64,000 nt of DNA, from assembly GCF_014203355.1 (NCBI RefSeq), contig NZ_JACHIR010000001.1, positions 6,946,038 through 7,010,037 on the forward strand. Direction: 5' to 3'. Positions 8,699 through 17,987 of this stretch are shown in pieces; the stretch's first letter is position 1; each line of letters starts with the position of its first letter. The stretch comes from Kutzneria kofuensis (GTDB taxonomy: Bacteria; Actinomycetota; Actinomycetes; Mycobacteriales; Pseudonocardiaceae). Made by a program: the position numbers and the translations under genes. The notes under the pieces are model-generated. The model was not told the DNA's origin. It ran no database searches and saw only the letters and a list, made by a program, of their open reading frames with translations.

Positions 8699-9235
8699 TC
8701 AGTTCTGGGCAGCCTTGCGCGCCTTGGCGTACCGGCCGTTGGCCGGCAGCCACCACAGCACGACCGCGACCACCGTGCTGAGGATGACCAGCAGCCCGAA
8801 CAGCTTCATCGAGCTGGTCGCGATGTCGGTGACCACCAGCAGCTGCAGGCTGATCGCGATCACGCCGAACACCGTGACCAGAATGCGGGCCCACAGCGCC
8901 GCGCCGCGCGCCAGCACCCCGAACACCAGCAGCAGCACGGCCAGCACGAGGGCGAACGCCGCCCGCGCCGACAGCGTGCCGTAGGCCTGGTCGAGCACCT
9001 GCTGGAACAGGTCCCCGCCGAGCTCCTTGGCCGCGTTCAGCAGGTCGTCGGACAGGCCCAGCCGGGCCTGCACGTCCGGGTCGGACAGCAGCGACTTCAC
9101 CATGTCGGTGCCGCCGGCGTAGACGGTGATCGCGGCGGCGACGCCGGCCGCCACCGAGACGAGGGTGGCGATCAGCGCGGCCATGATCGTGCCGGGCTGC
9201 CGAACGGTCGGCAGCATGGCCTGGGATGTGGTCAC
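8699..9235 (-). CDS. Four-TM membrane protein of unknown function
   Basis: 178 aa from GTG 9235, chosen because AAGGAG lies 10 nt upstream; the frame is open further upstream. TM segments are near residues 15-38 and 85-108, with two more before residue 160. Between TM1 and TM2 lies a soluble helical stretch (LLSDPDVQARLGLSDDLLNAAKEL). The C-terminus is short and basic (YAKARKAAQN). I recognise no family. It diverges from the LuxR-type regulator gene at 9423. Confidence 0.65.
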   Translation of the reverse strand: MTTSQAMLPTVRQPGTIMAALIATLVSVAAGVAAAITVYAGGTDMVKSLLSDPDVQARLGLSDDLLNAAKELGGDLFQQVLDQAYGTLSARAAFALVLAVLLLVFGVLARGAALWARILVTVFGVIAISLQLLVVTDIATSSMKLFGLLVILSTVVAVVLWWLPANGRYAKARKAAQN

Positions 9236-9422
9236 GAGCCCATTTCTCCTTGATTGTCGGCTGATTCGAGACATTTCCGTGACGCGGCCGCCGGGCGTGC
9301 ACCACCGCGACAGCGACACGACAACCCTGCCGAACCCCCGTTTCCGCTAACATCCGGCATTTCCCTACACGTATCGATGTGGGGGAGTGCGGCCCGGGCT
9401 CGGGCGGGAGGGATCGTCAGCG

Positions 9423-12116
9423 ATGGGGTTCGGTGTGGTCGGGCGGGAGGCGCAGCTCGCGGAGCTGGCGCGCGCCCTGGACGCCGATACCTTCCATGTG
9501 GTGGAACTGCTGGGCGAGCCCGGCATGGGCAAGACCGCCCTGCTCACCGAGCTCCGCACGGCCGCTCTGGCCCGGCCGGCGAGGGTCGCCGCCGGCAAGG
9601 CGACCGAGTTCGAGCGGCTGCCGTTCGCGATGTTCTCCGACGCCTTCGGCGACGCCTGGACGGACCTGCTGACCAGCGTCGACACCCCCGACGGCCGGGC
9701 CGCGCTGTACCGGTCGGCGCGGTCGCTGCTGCCCGGCACGGTGCTGGTGCTCGACGACGTGCACTGGGCCGACGAGGCCAGTGTCGAGCTGATCGAGCAC
9801 GTGCTGCGGCACCCACCGGAGGGGCCCGCGGTGCTGGCGATGGCGTATCGGCCGCGCCAGCTGCCGGATCGGCTGGCCACCGCCTTCTCCGCGCTGGCCC
9901 GGGAGCAGTGGTGGCGGCGCATCGAGGTCGGGCCGCTCACGCTGCCGGAAGCCGCCGCGATGTGCGGGGAATCCGTGCCGGAGGCACGCCGGGCCGAGCT
10001 GTTCCTGGCCAGCGGCGGCAACCCGTTCTACCTGGATGCCCTGCTGCGGCTGGATCCCGGTGACAGCGAGGAGTTGCCGGACACGGTCCGTGCCGTCCTC
10101 ATCGGTGAACTCGCCTACCTCGCGCCGCCGGTGCGGCTGGTCGCGCAGGCGGCGGCGGTGCTGGGCGAGGAGTTCGAGGCCGGGCTGATCGGGGCCGTCG
10201 CCCAGACCGGCGAGATCGAGACCCTGGACGCGCTGGACGAGTTGATCGCCCGCGACCTGATCCGGCAGTCCGTTGCCGGGCAACGGTTCCGGTTCCGACA
10301 CCCGCTGCTGCGCTCGGTCGTCTACGGCAGCGCCGGCGCCGGCTGGCGGATCGGCGCCCACGGCCGGGCCGCTCAGCTGCTCGCCGATCGCGGCGCTTCC
10401 CTTGCCGTGCAGGCCACTCACCTCGAACGGTCGGCGACGATCGGCGACGCGCGGGCGGTGGAGGTGCTGGTGAAGGCCGCCGACCAGGCGACTCCGCTGG
10501 CGCCCGCCCGTGCCGCGCACTGGCTGCGGGAAGCGTTGCGGCTGCTGGGAGATCGAGCCGTCGACCAGCCGGAGCTGTCCATGCGGCTGGCCCACACGCT
10601 CGCCGTGGCCGGCCAGCTCAACGAGAGCCGCGAGATCCTGCACGAGGTGCTGGGCCGGTTGCCGGCCGGCCCGGGCGAGCAGCGGCTGGAGGCCGTCACC
10701 ACGCTGGCCATGGTGGAACGGCTGCTGGGCAGCCCGACCGGCGTGAAACGGTTGCTGCTCAGCGAACTCGGTACCGGCAAGGGCAAGGCCGCGCTGGAGC
10801 TGGAGGTCGCCGCGGGCGCGATGCGCGGCAGCCACTTCGCGACCGCCGTCAGCTGGGGCGAGCGCGCCCTGGAGTCGGCGACCGCGGAGAACGAGCACGA
10901 GCTGATCTCCACCATCACCGCGTTGCTGGCGCTGGCACACACCTTCTACGGCTCCACCGCCGAGGCGGCCGCGCACCTCGACGACGCCGTGCGCATGATC
11001 GACCGGGCCCAGGACAAGATGCTGACCGGCCAGCTGGAGTCGATTCTGCGCGCCGGCTGGACCGAGGTCTTCCTGGAACGGCACGACGACGCCGTGCGGC
11101 ACCTGACCCGCGGCCTGGAACTGGCCCGCGCCAGCGGACGCAGCTACCTGCTGGCCGACATCCTCGTCGGGCTGGCGTACGCGTGCCTGTGGACGGGCCG
11201 GCTCGACGAGGCCACCCGGCACGCCGACGAGGCGTTCGAGGCGGCGGTGCTGGTCGGCAGCGACGAGCTGCGCACGATGGCCGCCGGCGTCGGCGTCGCC
11301 GTGCTGCTGTGGACGGGCGAGCCGGCGAATGCCTTGCGCGCGGCGGAGAAAGCCGTGTCCGAAATGGGCAGTGCCGCCGGCCGCGGTCCGACGATCGCCG
11401 CCGGCATGCTGGCGCAGGCGAAGCTGCTCACCGGTGACGCACCCGGCGCCCGTAGCACGCTGCTGGACGTGGGCGGTGGGGAAACGTTGCCACAGCTGGA
11501 GTTCCCGACTCGCGCCGCCTGGCTGCGCACGCTCACCCACGCGGAGCTGGCGCTCGGTGACCTCGCATCGGCGGAACTTTCCGTGCAGCGGGCCGAGATG
11601 ACTGCCTCGGTCAGCGGACTGAACGGCCATCGCGGCCACGCTTCGTTGGCACGGGCCGCGATCCTGCTCGCCAACGGCGACCCCGCCGGCGCGGCCGAAG
11701 CCGCCGCGGCCTCCGCGAGCGCGTTCGAGGCCGCCGGCATGCGGCTCTACCAGGCGCAGGCGCACATGTTCGCCGGCTCCGTGCTGGCGGACCGCACGGC
11801 GGCGATGGCGGAATTCGGCCGGGCCAAGGCATTGTTCGGCGCCTGCGGGGCGGAACCGCTGTTCCGGCAGGCCGAGGTCCACCAGCGCCGGGTCGGCGGC
11901 CGCACCCGCAAGGCCGCCCAGGACGGTTCGGTGCAGCTGAGCGACCGGGAGCGACAGATCGCCGAGCTGGTCGCCGCCGGCCACACCAACCGGCAGATCG
12001 CCGAGCAGCTGTTCATGAGCCCCAAGACCGTCGAGGCGCACCTGTCCCGGATCTTCACGAAGCTCGGCGTGAAGGCACGGTCCGCGGTCGCCGCCGCCTG
12101 GAGCCAGGGGTTCTGA
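9423..12116 (+). CDS. Large ATP-binding LuxR-family regulator (LAL type)
   Basis: 897 aa from ATG 9423, with GGGAGGG about 10 nt upstream; GTG 9387 is an alternative. The N-terminal STAND-type ATPase has a Walker A (GEPGMGKTA) at about residue 32 and a Walker B (VLVLDDVHWAD). A long TPR-like helical region follows, and the C-terminus is a LuxR helix-turn-helix (LSDRERQIAELVAAGHTNRQ, then TVEAHLSRIFTKLGV). LAL regulators activate transcription, often of secondary-metabolite or sugar genes, after ATP and ligand binding. The ABC exporter 53 nt downstream is a plausible target, though no operator is evident. Confidence 0.92.
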   Translation: MGFGVVGREAQLAELARALDADTFHVVELLGEPGMGKTALLTELRTAALARPARVAAGKATEFERLPFAMFSDAFGDAWTDLLTSVDTPDGRAALYRSARSLLPGTVLVLDDVHWADEASVELIEHVLRHPPEGPAVLAMAYRPRQLPDRLATAFSALAREQWWRRIEVGPLTLPEAAAMCGESVPEARRAELFLASGGNPFYLDALLRLDPGDSEELPDTVRAVLIGELAYLAPPVRLVAQAAAVLGEEFEAGLIGAVAQTGEIETLDALDELIARDLIRQSVAGQRFRFRHPLLRSVVYGSAGAGWRIGAHGRAAQLLADRGASLAVQATHLERSATIGDARAVEVLVKAADQATPLAPARAAHWLREALRLLGDRAVDQPELSMRLAHTLAVAGQLNESREILHEVLGRLPAGPGEQRLEAVTTLAMVERLLGSPTGVKRLLLSELGTGKGKAALELEVAAGAMRGSHFATAVSWGERALESATAENEHELISTITALLALAHTFYGSTAEAAAHLDDAVRMIDRAQDKMLTGQLESILRAGWTEVFLERHDDAVRHLTRGLELARASGRSYLLADILVGLAYACLWTGRLDEATRHADEAFEAAVLVGSDELRTMAAGVGVAVLLWTGEPANALRAAEKAVSEMGSAAGRGPTIAAGMLAQAKLLTGDAPGARSTLLDVGGGETLPQLEFPTRAAWLRTLTHAELALGDLASAELSVQRAEMTASVSGLNGHRGHASLARAAILLANGDPAGAAEAAAASASAFEAAGMRLYQAQAHMFAGSVLADRTAAMAEFGRAKALFGACGAEPLFRQAEVHQRRVGGRTRKAAQDGSVQLSDRERQIAELVAAGHTNRQIAEQLFMSPKTVEAHLSRIFTKLGVKARSAVAAAWSQGF

Positions 12117-12169
12117 GGCACCCCTGAATTCTGAGAACGCTGTCAGGGCGGCGGGGGCACCCTACTGGC

Positions 12170-13069
12170 GTGATTGAAGTCAACGGTGTGACCAAACGCT
12201 ACGGGGAACGGGTCGCGGTGGACGACCTGTCGTTCACCGTCCGGCCGGGCGCGGTGACCGGCTTCCTCGGCCCGAACGGGGCCGGCAAGTCGACCACCAT
12301 GCGTATGATCCTCGGCCTCGACCGGCCGACCTCGGGGGACGTGCTGGTGAACGGCAAGCACTACGCCGAGCACGCCGCGCCGCTGCGGGAGGTCGGCGCG
12401 CTGCTGGAGGCCAAGGCCGTCCACACCGGACGGTCCGCGTACCACCATCTGCTGGCGATGGCGCTCACGCACGGCATTCCGCGCCGGCGGGTCGAGGAGG
12501 TGATCGACCTGGTCGGGCTGCGGGAGGTGGCCCGCAAGCGGGTCGGCGGCTTCTCGCTGGGCATGGGGCAGCGGCTGGGGGTGGCCGCCGCGCTGCTCGG
12601 CGACCCGGCCACGCTGATCCTGGACGAGCCGGTCAACGGCCTCGACCCGGAGGGTGTGCGCTGGATCCGGAACCTGCTGCGGTCGCTGGCCGCCGAGGGG
12701 CGGACGGTGTTCGTCTCCTCGCACCTGATGAGCGAGATGGCGCTGACCGCCGACCACCTGATCGTCATCGGCCGGGGCAAGCTGATCGCCAGCGCGTCGA
12801 TGAGCGAGTTCACCGCCATGGGCAAGAGCGTGCGGGTCCGTGCCAGGGGGGCGGGCCGGCTGCGCGAGCTGCTCGTCGGGCCCGGGGTGACCGTCGATGC
12901 GGTGGAGCCGGACGTGTTGCAGGTGCACGGCTTGGAGAGCTCGGAGATCGGGCAGGTCGCCTGCCGGCACTCCATCGCGTTGGACGAGCTCACGCCCGTG
13001 ACGGCATCGCTCGAGGACGCGTTCATGGACATGACCAGGGACGCGGTCGAATACCGGGAGGCGTCATGA
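12170..13069 (+). CDS. ABC transporter ATP-binding protein
   Basis: 299 aa from GTG 12170. All nucleotide-binding elements are visible: Walker A GPNGAGKST, signature FSLGMGQR, Walker B LILDEPVNGLDPEG and the switch His in VFVSSHLMSE. It is the DRA/CcmA-like type that pairs with a separate 6-TM permease. The stop overlaps the permease start by 4 nt (ATGA), so the two subunits are coupled. The likely role is export of a small molecule or peptide, or self-resistance; the substrate is unknown. Confidence 0.93.
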   Translation: MIEVNGVTKRYGERVAVDDLSFTVRPGAVTGFLGPNGAGKSTTMRMILGLDRPTSGDVLVNGKHYAEHAAPLREVGALLEAKAVHTGRSAYHHLLAMALTHGIPRRRVEEVIDLVGLREVARKRVGGFSLGMGQRLGVAAALLGDPATLILDEPVNGLDPEGVRWIRNLLRSLAAEGRTVFVSSHLMSEMALTADHLIVIGRGKLIASASMSEFTAMGKSVRVRARGAGRLRELLVGPGVTVDAVEPDVLQVHGLESSEIGQVACRHSIALDELTPVTASLEDAFMDMTRDAVEYREAS

Positions 13070-13902
13070 CCGCCGTGGCCGAGAAGCCCGCCGTCACGCG
13101 GGCCACGCTGCCCGACTCCGTGCGCGTCACCCTGCCGCGGGTGCTGCGTGCGGAATGGTCCAAGTTCTGGTCGCTGCGCTCGTCGTACTACGCGCTCGGC
13201 GGCATGGTGCTGGCGATGGTCGGCCTCGGCGGGCTGTTCTCCTTCGTAACCGCCAGCCAGTACCCGAAGATGTCGCACGCCCAGCAGCTGATGCTGGATC
13301 CGGCGCAGGTCAGCCTGCGTGGCTACGCCATCGCCCAGCTGGTCATCGGCGTGCTCGGGGTGCTGGTGGTCACCGGCGAGTACGGCACCGGCATGATCCG
13401 CTCCAGCATCGCCGCCGCGCCCCGGCGCTGGCCGGTGCTGGTCGGCAAGGCCGTGGTGTTCGCCGTCATCACGCTGGTCGTGACCGAGATCGCCGCCTTC
13501 GGCGCGTTTTTCGTCGGGCAGGCGTTCCTGGACGGCCAGCACATCGGCACCACCATCGGCGCGGACGGCGTGCTGCGCGCGGTCGTCGGCACCGGGCTCT
13601 ACCTGACGGTGGTCGGCCTGGTCGGCACCGGCATCGGCTTTGTCATCCGCAGCACCGCCGGCTCGGTCGCGACCGTGTTCGGGCTGTTGCTGGTGCTGCC
13701 GGTGCTGGGTGAGGCGCTGCCGTCGGACTGGGGCGACAAGATCAACCCGTACCTGCCGAGCAACGCCGGCCAGCAGGTGCTCGTCGTGCACCCCGACGCG
13801 GGCGCCACGCTCGGCCCATGGGCGGGCTTCGCGGTGTTCTGCGGCTATGCGCTGGCAGCCCTGCTCATCGGCGGCTACCTGCTGAAACGTCGCGACGCGT
13901 GA
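13066..13902 (+). CDS. ABC-2 type transporter permease
   Basis: 278 aa. An amphipathic N-terminal segment (VLRAEWSKFWSLRSSYYAL) is typical of ABC-2 permeases, as is the GEYGTGMIRSSIAAAPRRW block. About six TM segments follow, and the C-terminus is KRRDA. It partners the ATPase encoded immediately upstream. Confidence 0.92.
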   Translation: MTAVAEKPAVTRATLPDSVRVTLPRVLRAEWSKFWSLRSSYYALGGMVLAMVGLGGLFSFVTASQYPKMSHAQQLMLDPAQVSLRGYAIAQLVIGVLGVLVVTGEYGTGMIRSSIAAAPRRWPVLVGKAVVFAVITLVVTEIAAFGAFFVGQAFLDGQHIGTTIGADGVLRAVVGTGLYLTVVGLVGTGIGFVIRSTAGSVATVFGLLLVLPVLGEALPSDWGDKINPYLPSNAGQQVLVVHPDAGATLGPWAGFAVFCGYALAALLIGGYLLKRRDA

Positions 13903-13930
13903 TCAACAGCTTCCCGGGCCCGCCGGCGGG

Positions 13931-14110
13931 CTAGGACGGCCGCCGGTTGGCCCAGGAGTCGCCCAGCATGATCAGCCCGGCCAGCAGGATCGGCACGATG
14001 GAGAAGACCGCGAGGTCGCTGATGACGAGCACGACCGCCACGATCACCAGCGGGACGACCGCCAGGAAGCAGAACGGGTCCAGCGGCCCGAACTTACCGT
14101 TACCGGCCAT
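13931..14110 (-). CDS. Small two-TM membrane protein (59 aa)
   Basis: ATG 14110 to TAG 13931 encodes 59 aa beginning MAGNGKFGPLDPFCF. Two hydrophobic helices (about residues 14-30 and 33-50) are followed by a polar tail ending GDSWANRRPS. The KFGPLDPF start and the even hydrophobic pattern look like a real small protein rather than a chance frame. The function is unknown. It is convergent with the ABC permease gene (28-nt gap). Confidence 0.7.
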   Translation of the reverse strand: MAGNGKFGPLDPFCFLAVVPLVIVAVVLVISDLAVFSIVPILLAGLIMLGDSWANRRPS

Positions 14111-14345
14111 GGACCGCTCCGGCGGCGTTGAGAGTGACGATCACACCGTGAGAGTAGTGATGCCTTCCTGAGGGCGCGCAGCCGCACCGGATTCCCACGC
14201 TCGGCGCAGGTCCGGGCACGGACCGTGCACCGCCAGCGGCCATTGGGGTAACGCTGTTCACTACCGGGTTTGACCAGCCACGATCGCCGGGTACGCGAAA
14301 ACATCCCCAGGTCGGGGGCGACAACCTCGGAAACGGAGCAGCATC

Positions 14346-14510
14346 ATGACCACCCTGCATCAGCGTGTGCGGCGGCCGACCTACCGGACCCGTCCCGTGG
14401 AAGACGGCCTCGACATCGGCGCCTGCCGCTGCGAGCGGGTCACCGACAGCCTCGGTCGGCGGATCCTGCACCGCAGGTACACGTGCACGGGCCGCGACGC
14501 GCGGGCGTGA
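14346..14510 (+). CDS. Small basic Cys-containing protein (54 aa)
   Basis: ATG 14346 to TGA 14508-14510, with a GGAG-like sequence about 7 nt upstream. The product is Arg-rich (RRPTYRTRPVEDG, then DIGACRCERVTDSLGRRILHRR, ending TCTGRDARA) with three cysteines. I recognise no domain; binding of nucleic acid or metal is conceivable. The next 245 bases (14511-14755) hold no gene that I can support, only GC-rich inverted repeats such as the arms around 14627-14663. Confidence 0.5.
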   Translation: MTTLHQRVRRPTYRTRPVEDGLDIGACRCERVTDSLGRRILHRRYTCTGRDARA

Positions 14511-14755
14511 CGGCCACCCGTCTCGACCGTCACCGCAGGTGCATCCGCGCAGACGCACGGGTCTCTGTCCGTGCTGCGTCGCGGGTGCACCCGCGCCGAG
14601 CGGTCCACCGCCGAAACCTTCCCGGCCCGTGGGCCGACCGGGCCGTTCACGGCCCCGGCCGGCAGCCGACCGGCCCTCGCTGTTGCTGCGCCGGTCGCAC
14701 CGACGACCGGGCCCGCCGCCGGAGCTTCGCCCGCCCTACCGGCCGGGCTCCGCTG

Positions 14756-14980
14756 CTACTGCCGGTAGTTCTCCACCTCGCGGACCGGCCGCGCCGATGC
14801 CTCGTCCGGGTTCTGCCCGAACTCCTCCTTGGCCCGCCGCTGCCGCAGCAGGTCCCAGCACTGGTCCAGCTCCGCCTCCACCTGCGCCAATCGCGCCGCA
14901 TCCGGTTCGTGGTGCGCCCGGAGCTTGTGCTCCTCGTCGACCAGCGCCTTGACCCGTCCCAGCACATCGCCGTCGTCCAT
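14756..14980 (-). CDS. DUF2630 family protein
   Basis: 74 aa from ATG 14980, beginning MDDGDVLGRVKALVDEEHKLR. This matches the short helical DUF2630 family of actinobacteria: an acidic start, the KALVDEEH motif, a central LDQCWDLLRQRRA helix and a C-terminal RPVREVENY-type tail. The function is unknown. It lies 108 nt from the divergent serine protease gene. Confidence 0.85.
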   Translation of the reverse strand: MDDGDVLGRVKALVDEEHKLRAHHEPDAARLAQVEAELDQCWDLLRQRRAKEEFGQNPDEASARPVREVENYRQ

Positions 14981-15088
14981 GACCACATTCTTACCCGTCC
15001 CTTGACAGCCTGCACTCAGGCTCTCCTCAGGAACCCGAGGTGTAGTGGACAGCAGCACGAGTCGTGACACGGCGTCGAGGAGAGGGCG

Positions 15089-16315
15089 ATGACCCAGCCG
15101 TACGGCTACCCACAGATGCCGGACCAGGGCGGTTACTTCGGCTACCCGCCGCCGCCTCCACCCCCGCCGCCCCCGCGACGGACGGGGCGCACCGTGCTGA
15201 CCGTGGCCCTCGCCGTCGCCGCCGGGGTGGCGCTCGGCGCCGCCGCCGGCGACTACATCCCGACTTTGTTGCACGGACGGTCAACAAGTGCGCCTTCGGA
15301 GACGTACAACCTGCCCGGGCCGCCCGGCCGGACCGCGCCGCAGACGCCCGCCGACAGCGAGGGCATCGCCGCCAAGATCGACCCGACGCTGGTGGACATC
15401 AACACCACGCTGGGCTTCCAGCAGGCGCAGGCCGCCGGCACCGGCATCGTGCTGACCTCGAACGGGCTCGTGCTGACCAACAACCACGTCATCAACGGCG
15501 CGACCAGCATCAGCGCCGTCGACATCGGCAACGGCAAGACGTACCAGGCCAGCGTCGTCGGCTACGACCGGTCCCACGACATCGCCGTCATCCAGCTGCA
15601 GAACGCCTCCGACCTGACCACGGCGCCCATCGGCAGCTCGGCGAACGTGGCCCAGGGCGACCAGATCCTGGCCATCGGCAACGCCGGCGGCGTCGGCGGC
15701 GCCCCGAGCGTGTCGGCCGGCACCGTGACCGGGCTGAACCAGTCGATCACCGCCTCCAGCGAGGACGGCACGTCCGAGCAGCTCACCGGCCTGATCCAGG
15801 TCGCCGCCGACGTGCAGCCCGGCGACTCCGGCGGGCCGCTGGTGAACGCCGACGGGCAGGTCATCGGCGTGGACACCGCCGCGTCGCAGGGCTTCCAGAT
15901 GGACCGTGACGGGCAGCCCACCGGTGGCGGGCAGGGCTTCGCCATCCCCATCGACCAGGCCATGGCCATCGAGAAGCAGATCGCCGGGCACCAGGCCAGC
16001 GCCACCGTGCACATCGGCGACTCCGCGCTGCTCGGCGTGACGGTCCAGCCCGCTGTCGCCGGCCGTGGCCGCCGGGCCCAGTCCGTCAACGGCGCCGTCG
16101 TCGCCGGCGTGCTTCCCGGCTCCCCGGCCCAGGCCGCCGGCATCGGCCAGGGCGATGTCGTCACGTCCGTCAACGGGCAGGCCGTCGATTCCCCGAACAC
16201 GTTGACCACCCTGCTCACCCAGTTCCACCCCGGCGATCGCGTGTCGGTCGGTGTGCTGTCCGCCGAGGGCCAGCAGACTGTCACCGTGGAACTCGCGAAG
16301 GGCCCGGCGCAGTAG
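15089..16315 (+). CDS. Membrane-anchored HtrA-like S1C serine protease with PDZ domain
   Basis: 408 aa. A short cytoplasmic proline-rich tail (ten consecutive Pro near residues 20-29) precedes one TM (about residues 36-54) and an extracytoplasmic trypsin-like domain. The triad is visible as His133 (LTNNHVI), Asp164 (RSHDIAVIQL) and Ser247 (QPGDSGGPL). A PDZ domain occupies about residues 310-405 (GVLPGSPAQAAGIGQGDVV). The protein probably degrades or checks misfolded exported proteins. Its stop is followed directly by the methyltransferase start. Confidence 0.92.
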   Translation: MTQPYGYPQMPDQGGYFGYPPPPPPPPPPRRTGRTVLTVALAVAAGVALGAAAGDYIPTLLHGRSTSAPSETYNLPGPPGRTAPQTPADSEGIAAKIDPTLVDINTTLGFQQAQAAGTGIVLTSNGLVLTNNHVINGATSISAVDIGNGKTYQASVVGYDRSHDIAVIQLQNASDLTTAPIGSSANVAQGDQILAIGNAGGVGGAPSVSAGTVTGLNQSITASSEDGTSEQLTGLIQVAADVQPGDSGGPLVNADGQVIGVDTAASQGFQMDRDGQPTGGGQGFAIPIDQAMAIEKQIAGHQASATVHIGDSALLGVTVQPAVAGRGRRAQSVNGAVVAGVLPGSPAQAAGIGQGDVVTSVNGQAVDSPNTLTTLLTQFHPGDRVSVGVLSAEGQQTVTVELAKGPAQ

Positions 16316-16317
16316 TG

Positions 16318-17178
16318 ATGGACGTGCCGCGGGTGTTGGACGGTGGCCTGTCCAACCAGCTGGCCGCCGCCGGCCACGACCTGTCCGACCGGTTGTGGTC
16401 GGCCCGACTGCTTCGTGACGATCCCTCGGCGATCGTCGCCGCTCACCGGGCCTATTACGAAGCCGGCGCCGACATCGCCACCACCGCCAGCTACCAGGCA
16501 TCCTTCCTCGGTTTCGGCGATGACACCCCTGCTCTTCTGCAGCTCAGCGTCCGTCTCGCCCGGCAGGCTTCCTACCAGGCCGACGTCGACCGCCGGCTGT
16601 TCGTCGCCGCCTCCGTCGGTCCTTACGGCGCCGTGCTGGCCGACGGTTCCGAGTACCGTGGCCGCTACGGCCTGACCGTTCGCGAGTTGGTCGACTTCCA
16701 CCGTCCCCGCATCGAAATCCTCGCCGCCGCTTCCCCCGATTTCCTTGCCCTGGAGACCATTCCCGACATCGACGAGGCCGAGGCCCTGCTCGCCGTCATC
16801 GCCGGCAGCGGCATCCCCGCTTGGCTTTCCTTCAGCATCTCGGGGTCTTCCACCCGCGCCGGCCAACCGCTGGCCTCGGCTTTCGAGCTGGTTCGCGACG
16901 TGCCCGAAATCCTGGCTGTGGGCATCAACTGCTGCGATCCTCTCGACGCCACCGCCGCCGTTCCCCTCGCTGCCGCCGCCAGCGGCAAACCCGTGGTCGT
17001 CTACCCCAACAGCGGCGAGGGCTGGGATGCCGTCGCCCGATCCTGGGACGGCCGCCGCACCTTCGACCCGTCGGTTGTCCGCACCTGGCTCCGTGACGGC
17101 GCAACCCTGGTAGGCGGCTGCTGCCAGCTCGGCCCGGAGGACATCGCCGCCATAGCCCGTGAGGCAAGGCCCACCTGA
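16318..17178 (+). CDS. mmuM: Homocysteine S-methyltransferase
   Basis: 286 aa from ATG 16318 (GTG 16315 overlaps the preceding stop). The MmuM/YagD hallmarks are present: VLDGGLSNQL at the N-terminus, ATTASYQASF, and the zinc-binding cysteines in GINCCDP and VGGCCQLGPEDI. The enzyme methylates homocysteine, usually from S-methylmethionine, to give methionine. It is probably cotranscribed with the protease gene, although no functional link is obvious. Confidence 0.92.
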   Translation: MDVPRVLDGGLSNQLAAAGHDLSDRLWSARLLRDDPSAIVAAHRAYYEAGADIATTASYQASFLGFGDDTPALLQLSVRLARQASYQADVDRRLFVAASVGPYGAVLADGSEYRGRYGLTVRELVDFHRPRIEILAAASPDFLALETIPDIDEAEALLAVIAGSGIPAWLSFSISGSSTRAGQPLASAFELVRDVPEILAVGINCCDPLDATAAVPLAAAASGKPVVVYPNSGEGWDAVARSWDGRRTFDPSVVRTWLRDGATLVGGCCQLGPEDIAAIAREARPT

Positions 17179-17261
17179 CCCCTCCGCGAGGAAGTTGCCG
17201 CATACCTGCGCCGATCCGGTGACTTGCCGCCGATTTCCCGTATCCCGGCCGGATTCTCGCC

Positions 17262-17984
17262 ATGCTGCTGGCTGTGTCCCACGCATTCGGAGCGGTGGCC
17301 GAGGCGTATCACCGGTGGCGGACGGCGATCCCGTACGCGGCGTTCGACTGGATGGTGCCGCAGCCGTGCCGCCGGGCGGTGGAACTCGGGGCGGGAACGG
17401 GCATTCAGACGCGCCGGCTCAAGGCGTTCGCCGACGAGACCCTGGCGGTCGAGCCCGACGCGAACATGAGGGCGGCCTTCACGGTTGACGGAGCGAAGCT
17501 GCTGGTGGGGACGGCCGAGGAAATCCCGGTGGCGGACGGCGGCGCGGACCTGGTGGTGGCCTGCGAGTCATGGCACTGGTTCGCCCAACCGCAAGCGACC
17601 CACGAGGCGGCGAGGGTGCTGCGACAAGGCGGAACCCTTGCGGTGGCGTGGAACCTGCCGGAGACAACCGACGACTGGACGAAGAAGTTCTGGTGGCCGG
17701 TGGCCTCGGCACACGACGAGAGCCGCCGCCCGGGCCGGCTGATCCTGGCGGCGGACGCGCCGTTTCACACACCCCAGTACCGGGTGCTGCGCTGGACCTT
17801 GCGCCGCCACATCGACGACCTCGTCGCGCTGCTCGGCACGTACAGCCGAGTCCTTGCACTTGAACCGTTGGAACGCAAGGAATTCCTTGACCACCAGCGA
17901 TCACTCGTACCCGTGCGAGAGGACGGCATCGTCGACGTGCGGTTCACCACAATCTGCTGGCGCACAGTCCACAAAGGAGCGTGA
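17262..17984 (+). CDS. Class I SAM-dependent methyltransferase
   Basis: 240 aa. The SAM-binding motif AVELGAGTGIQTRRL and the acidic residue at the end of strand 2 (AVEPDANM) are clear, as is the post-II CESWHWFAQ block typical of small-molecule methyltransferases. The substrate is unknown. The next gene begins 3 nt after the stop codon. The start is uncertain because no clear Shine-Dalgarno is seen; GTG 17274 is an alternative. Confidence 0.85.
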   Translation: MLLAVSHAFGAVAEAYHRWRTAIPYAAFDWMVPQPCRRAVELGAGTGIQTRRLKAFADETLAVEPDANMRAAFTVDGAKLLVGTAEEIPVADGGADLVVACESWHWFAQPQATHEAARVLRQGGTLAVAWNLPETTDDWTKKFWWPVASAHDESRRPGRLILAADAPFHTPQYRVLRWTLRRHIDDLVALLGTYSRVLALEPLERKEFLDHQRSLVPVREDGIVDVRFTTICWRTVHKGA

Positions 17985-17987
17985 ACC

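Noticed and set aside
9417-12041. 874-codon minus-strand open frame opposite the LuxR-type regulator
   Set aside because: The composition is typical antisense shadow (Arg/Gln/His-rich, no domain), while the plus strand has Walker and LuxR motifs.
14511-14755. Possible gene between the 54-aa protein and DUF2630
   Set aside because: Open frames here are Arg/Pro/Ala-rich in all phases with no start signal or domain; only GC-rich inverted repeats are seen.
15089-15180. Proline run as a repeat-expansion or sequencing artefact
   Set aside because: The Pro codons are mixed and proline-rich cytoplasmic tails are normal in actinobacterial HtrA-like proteases.
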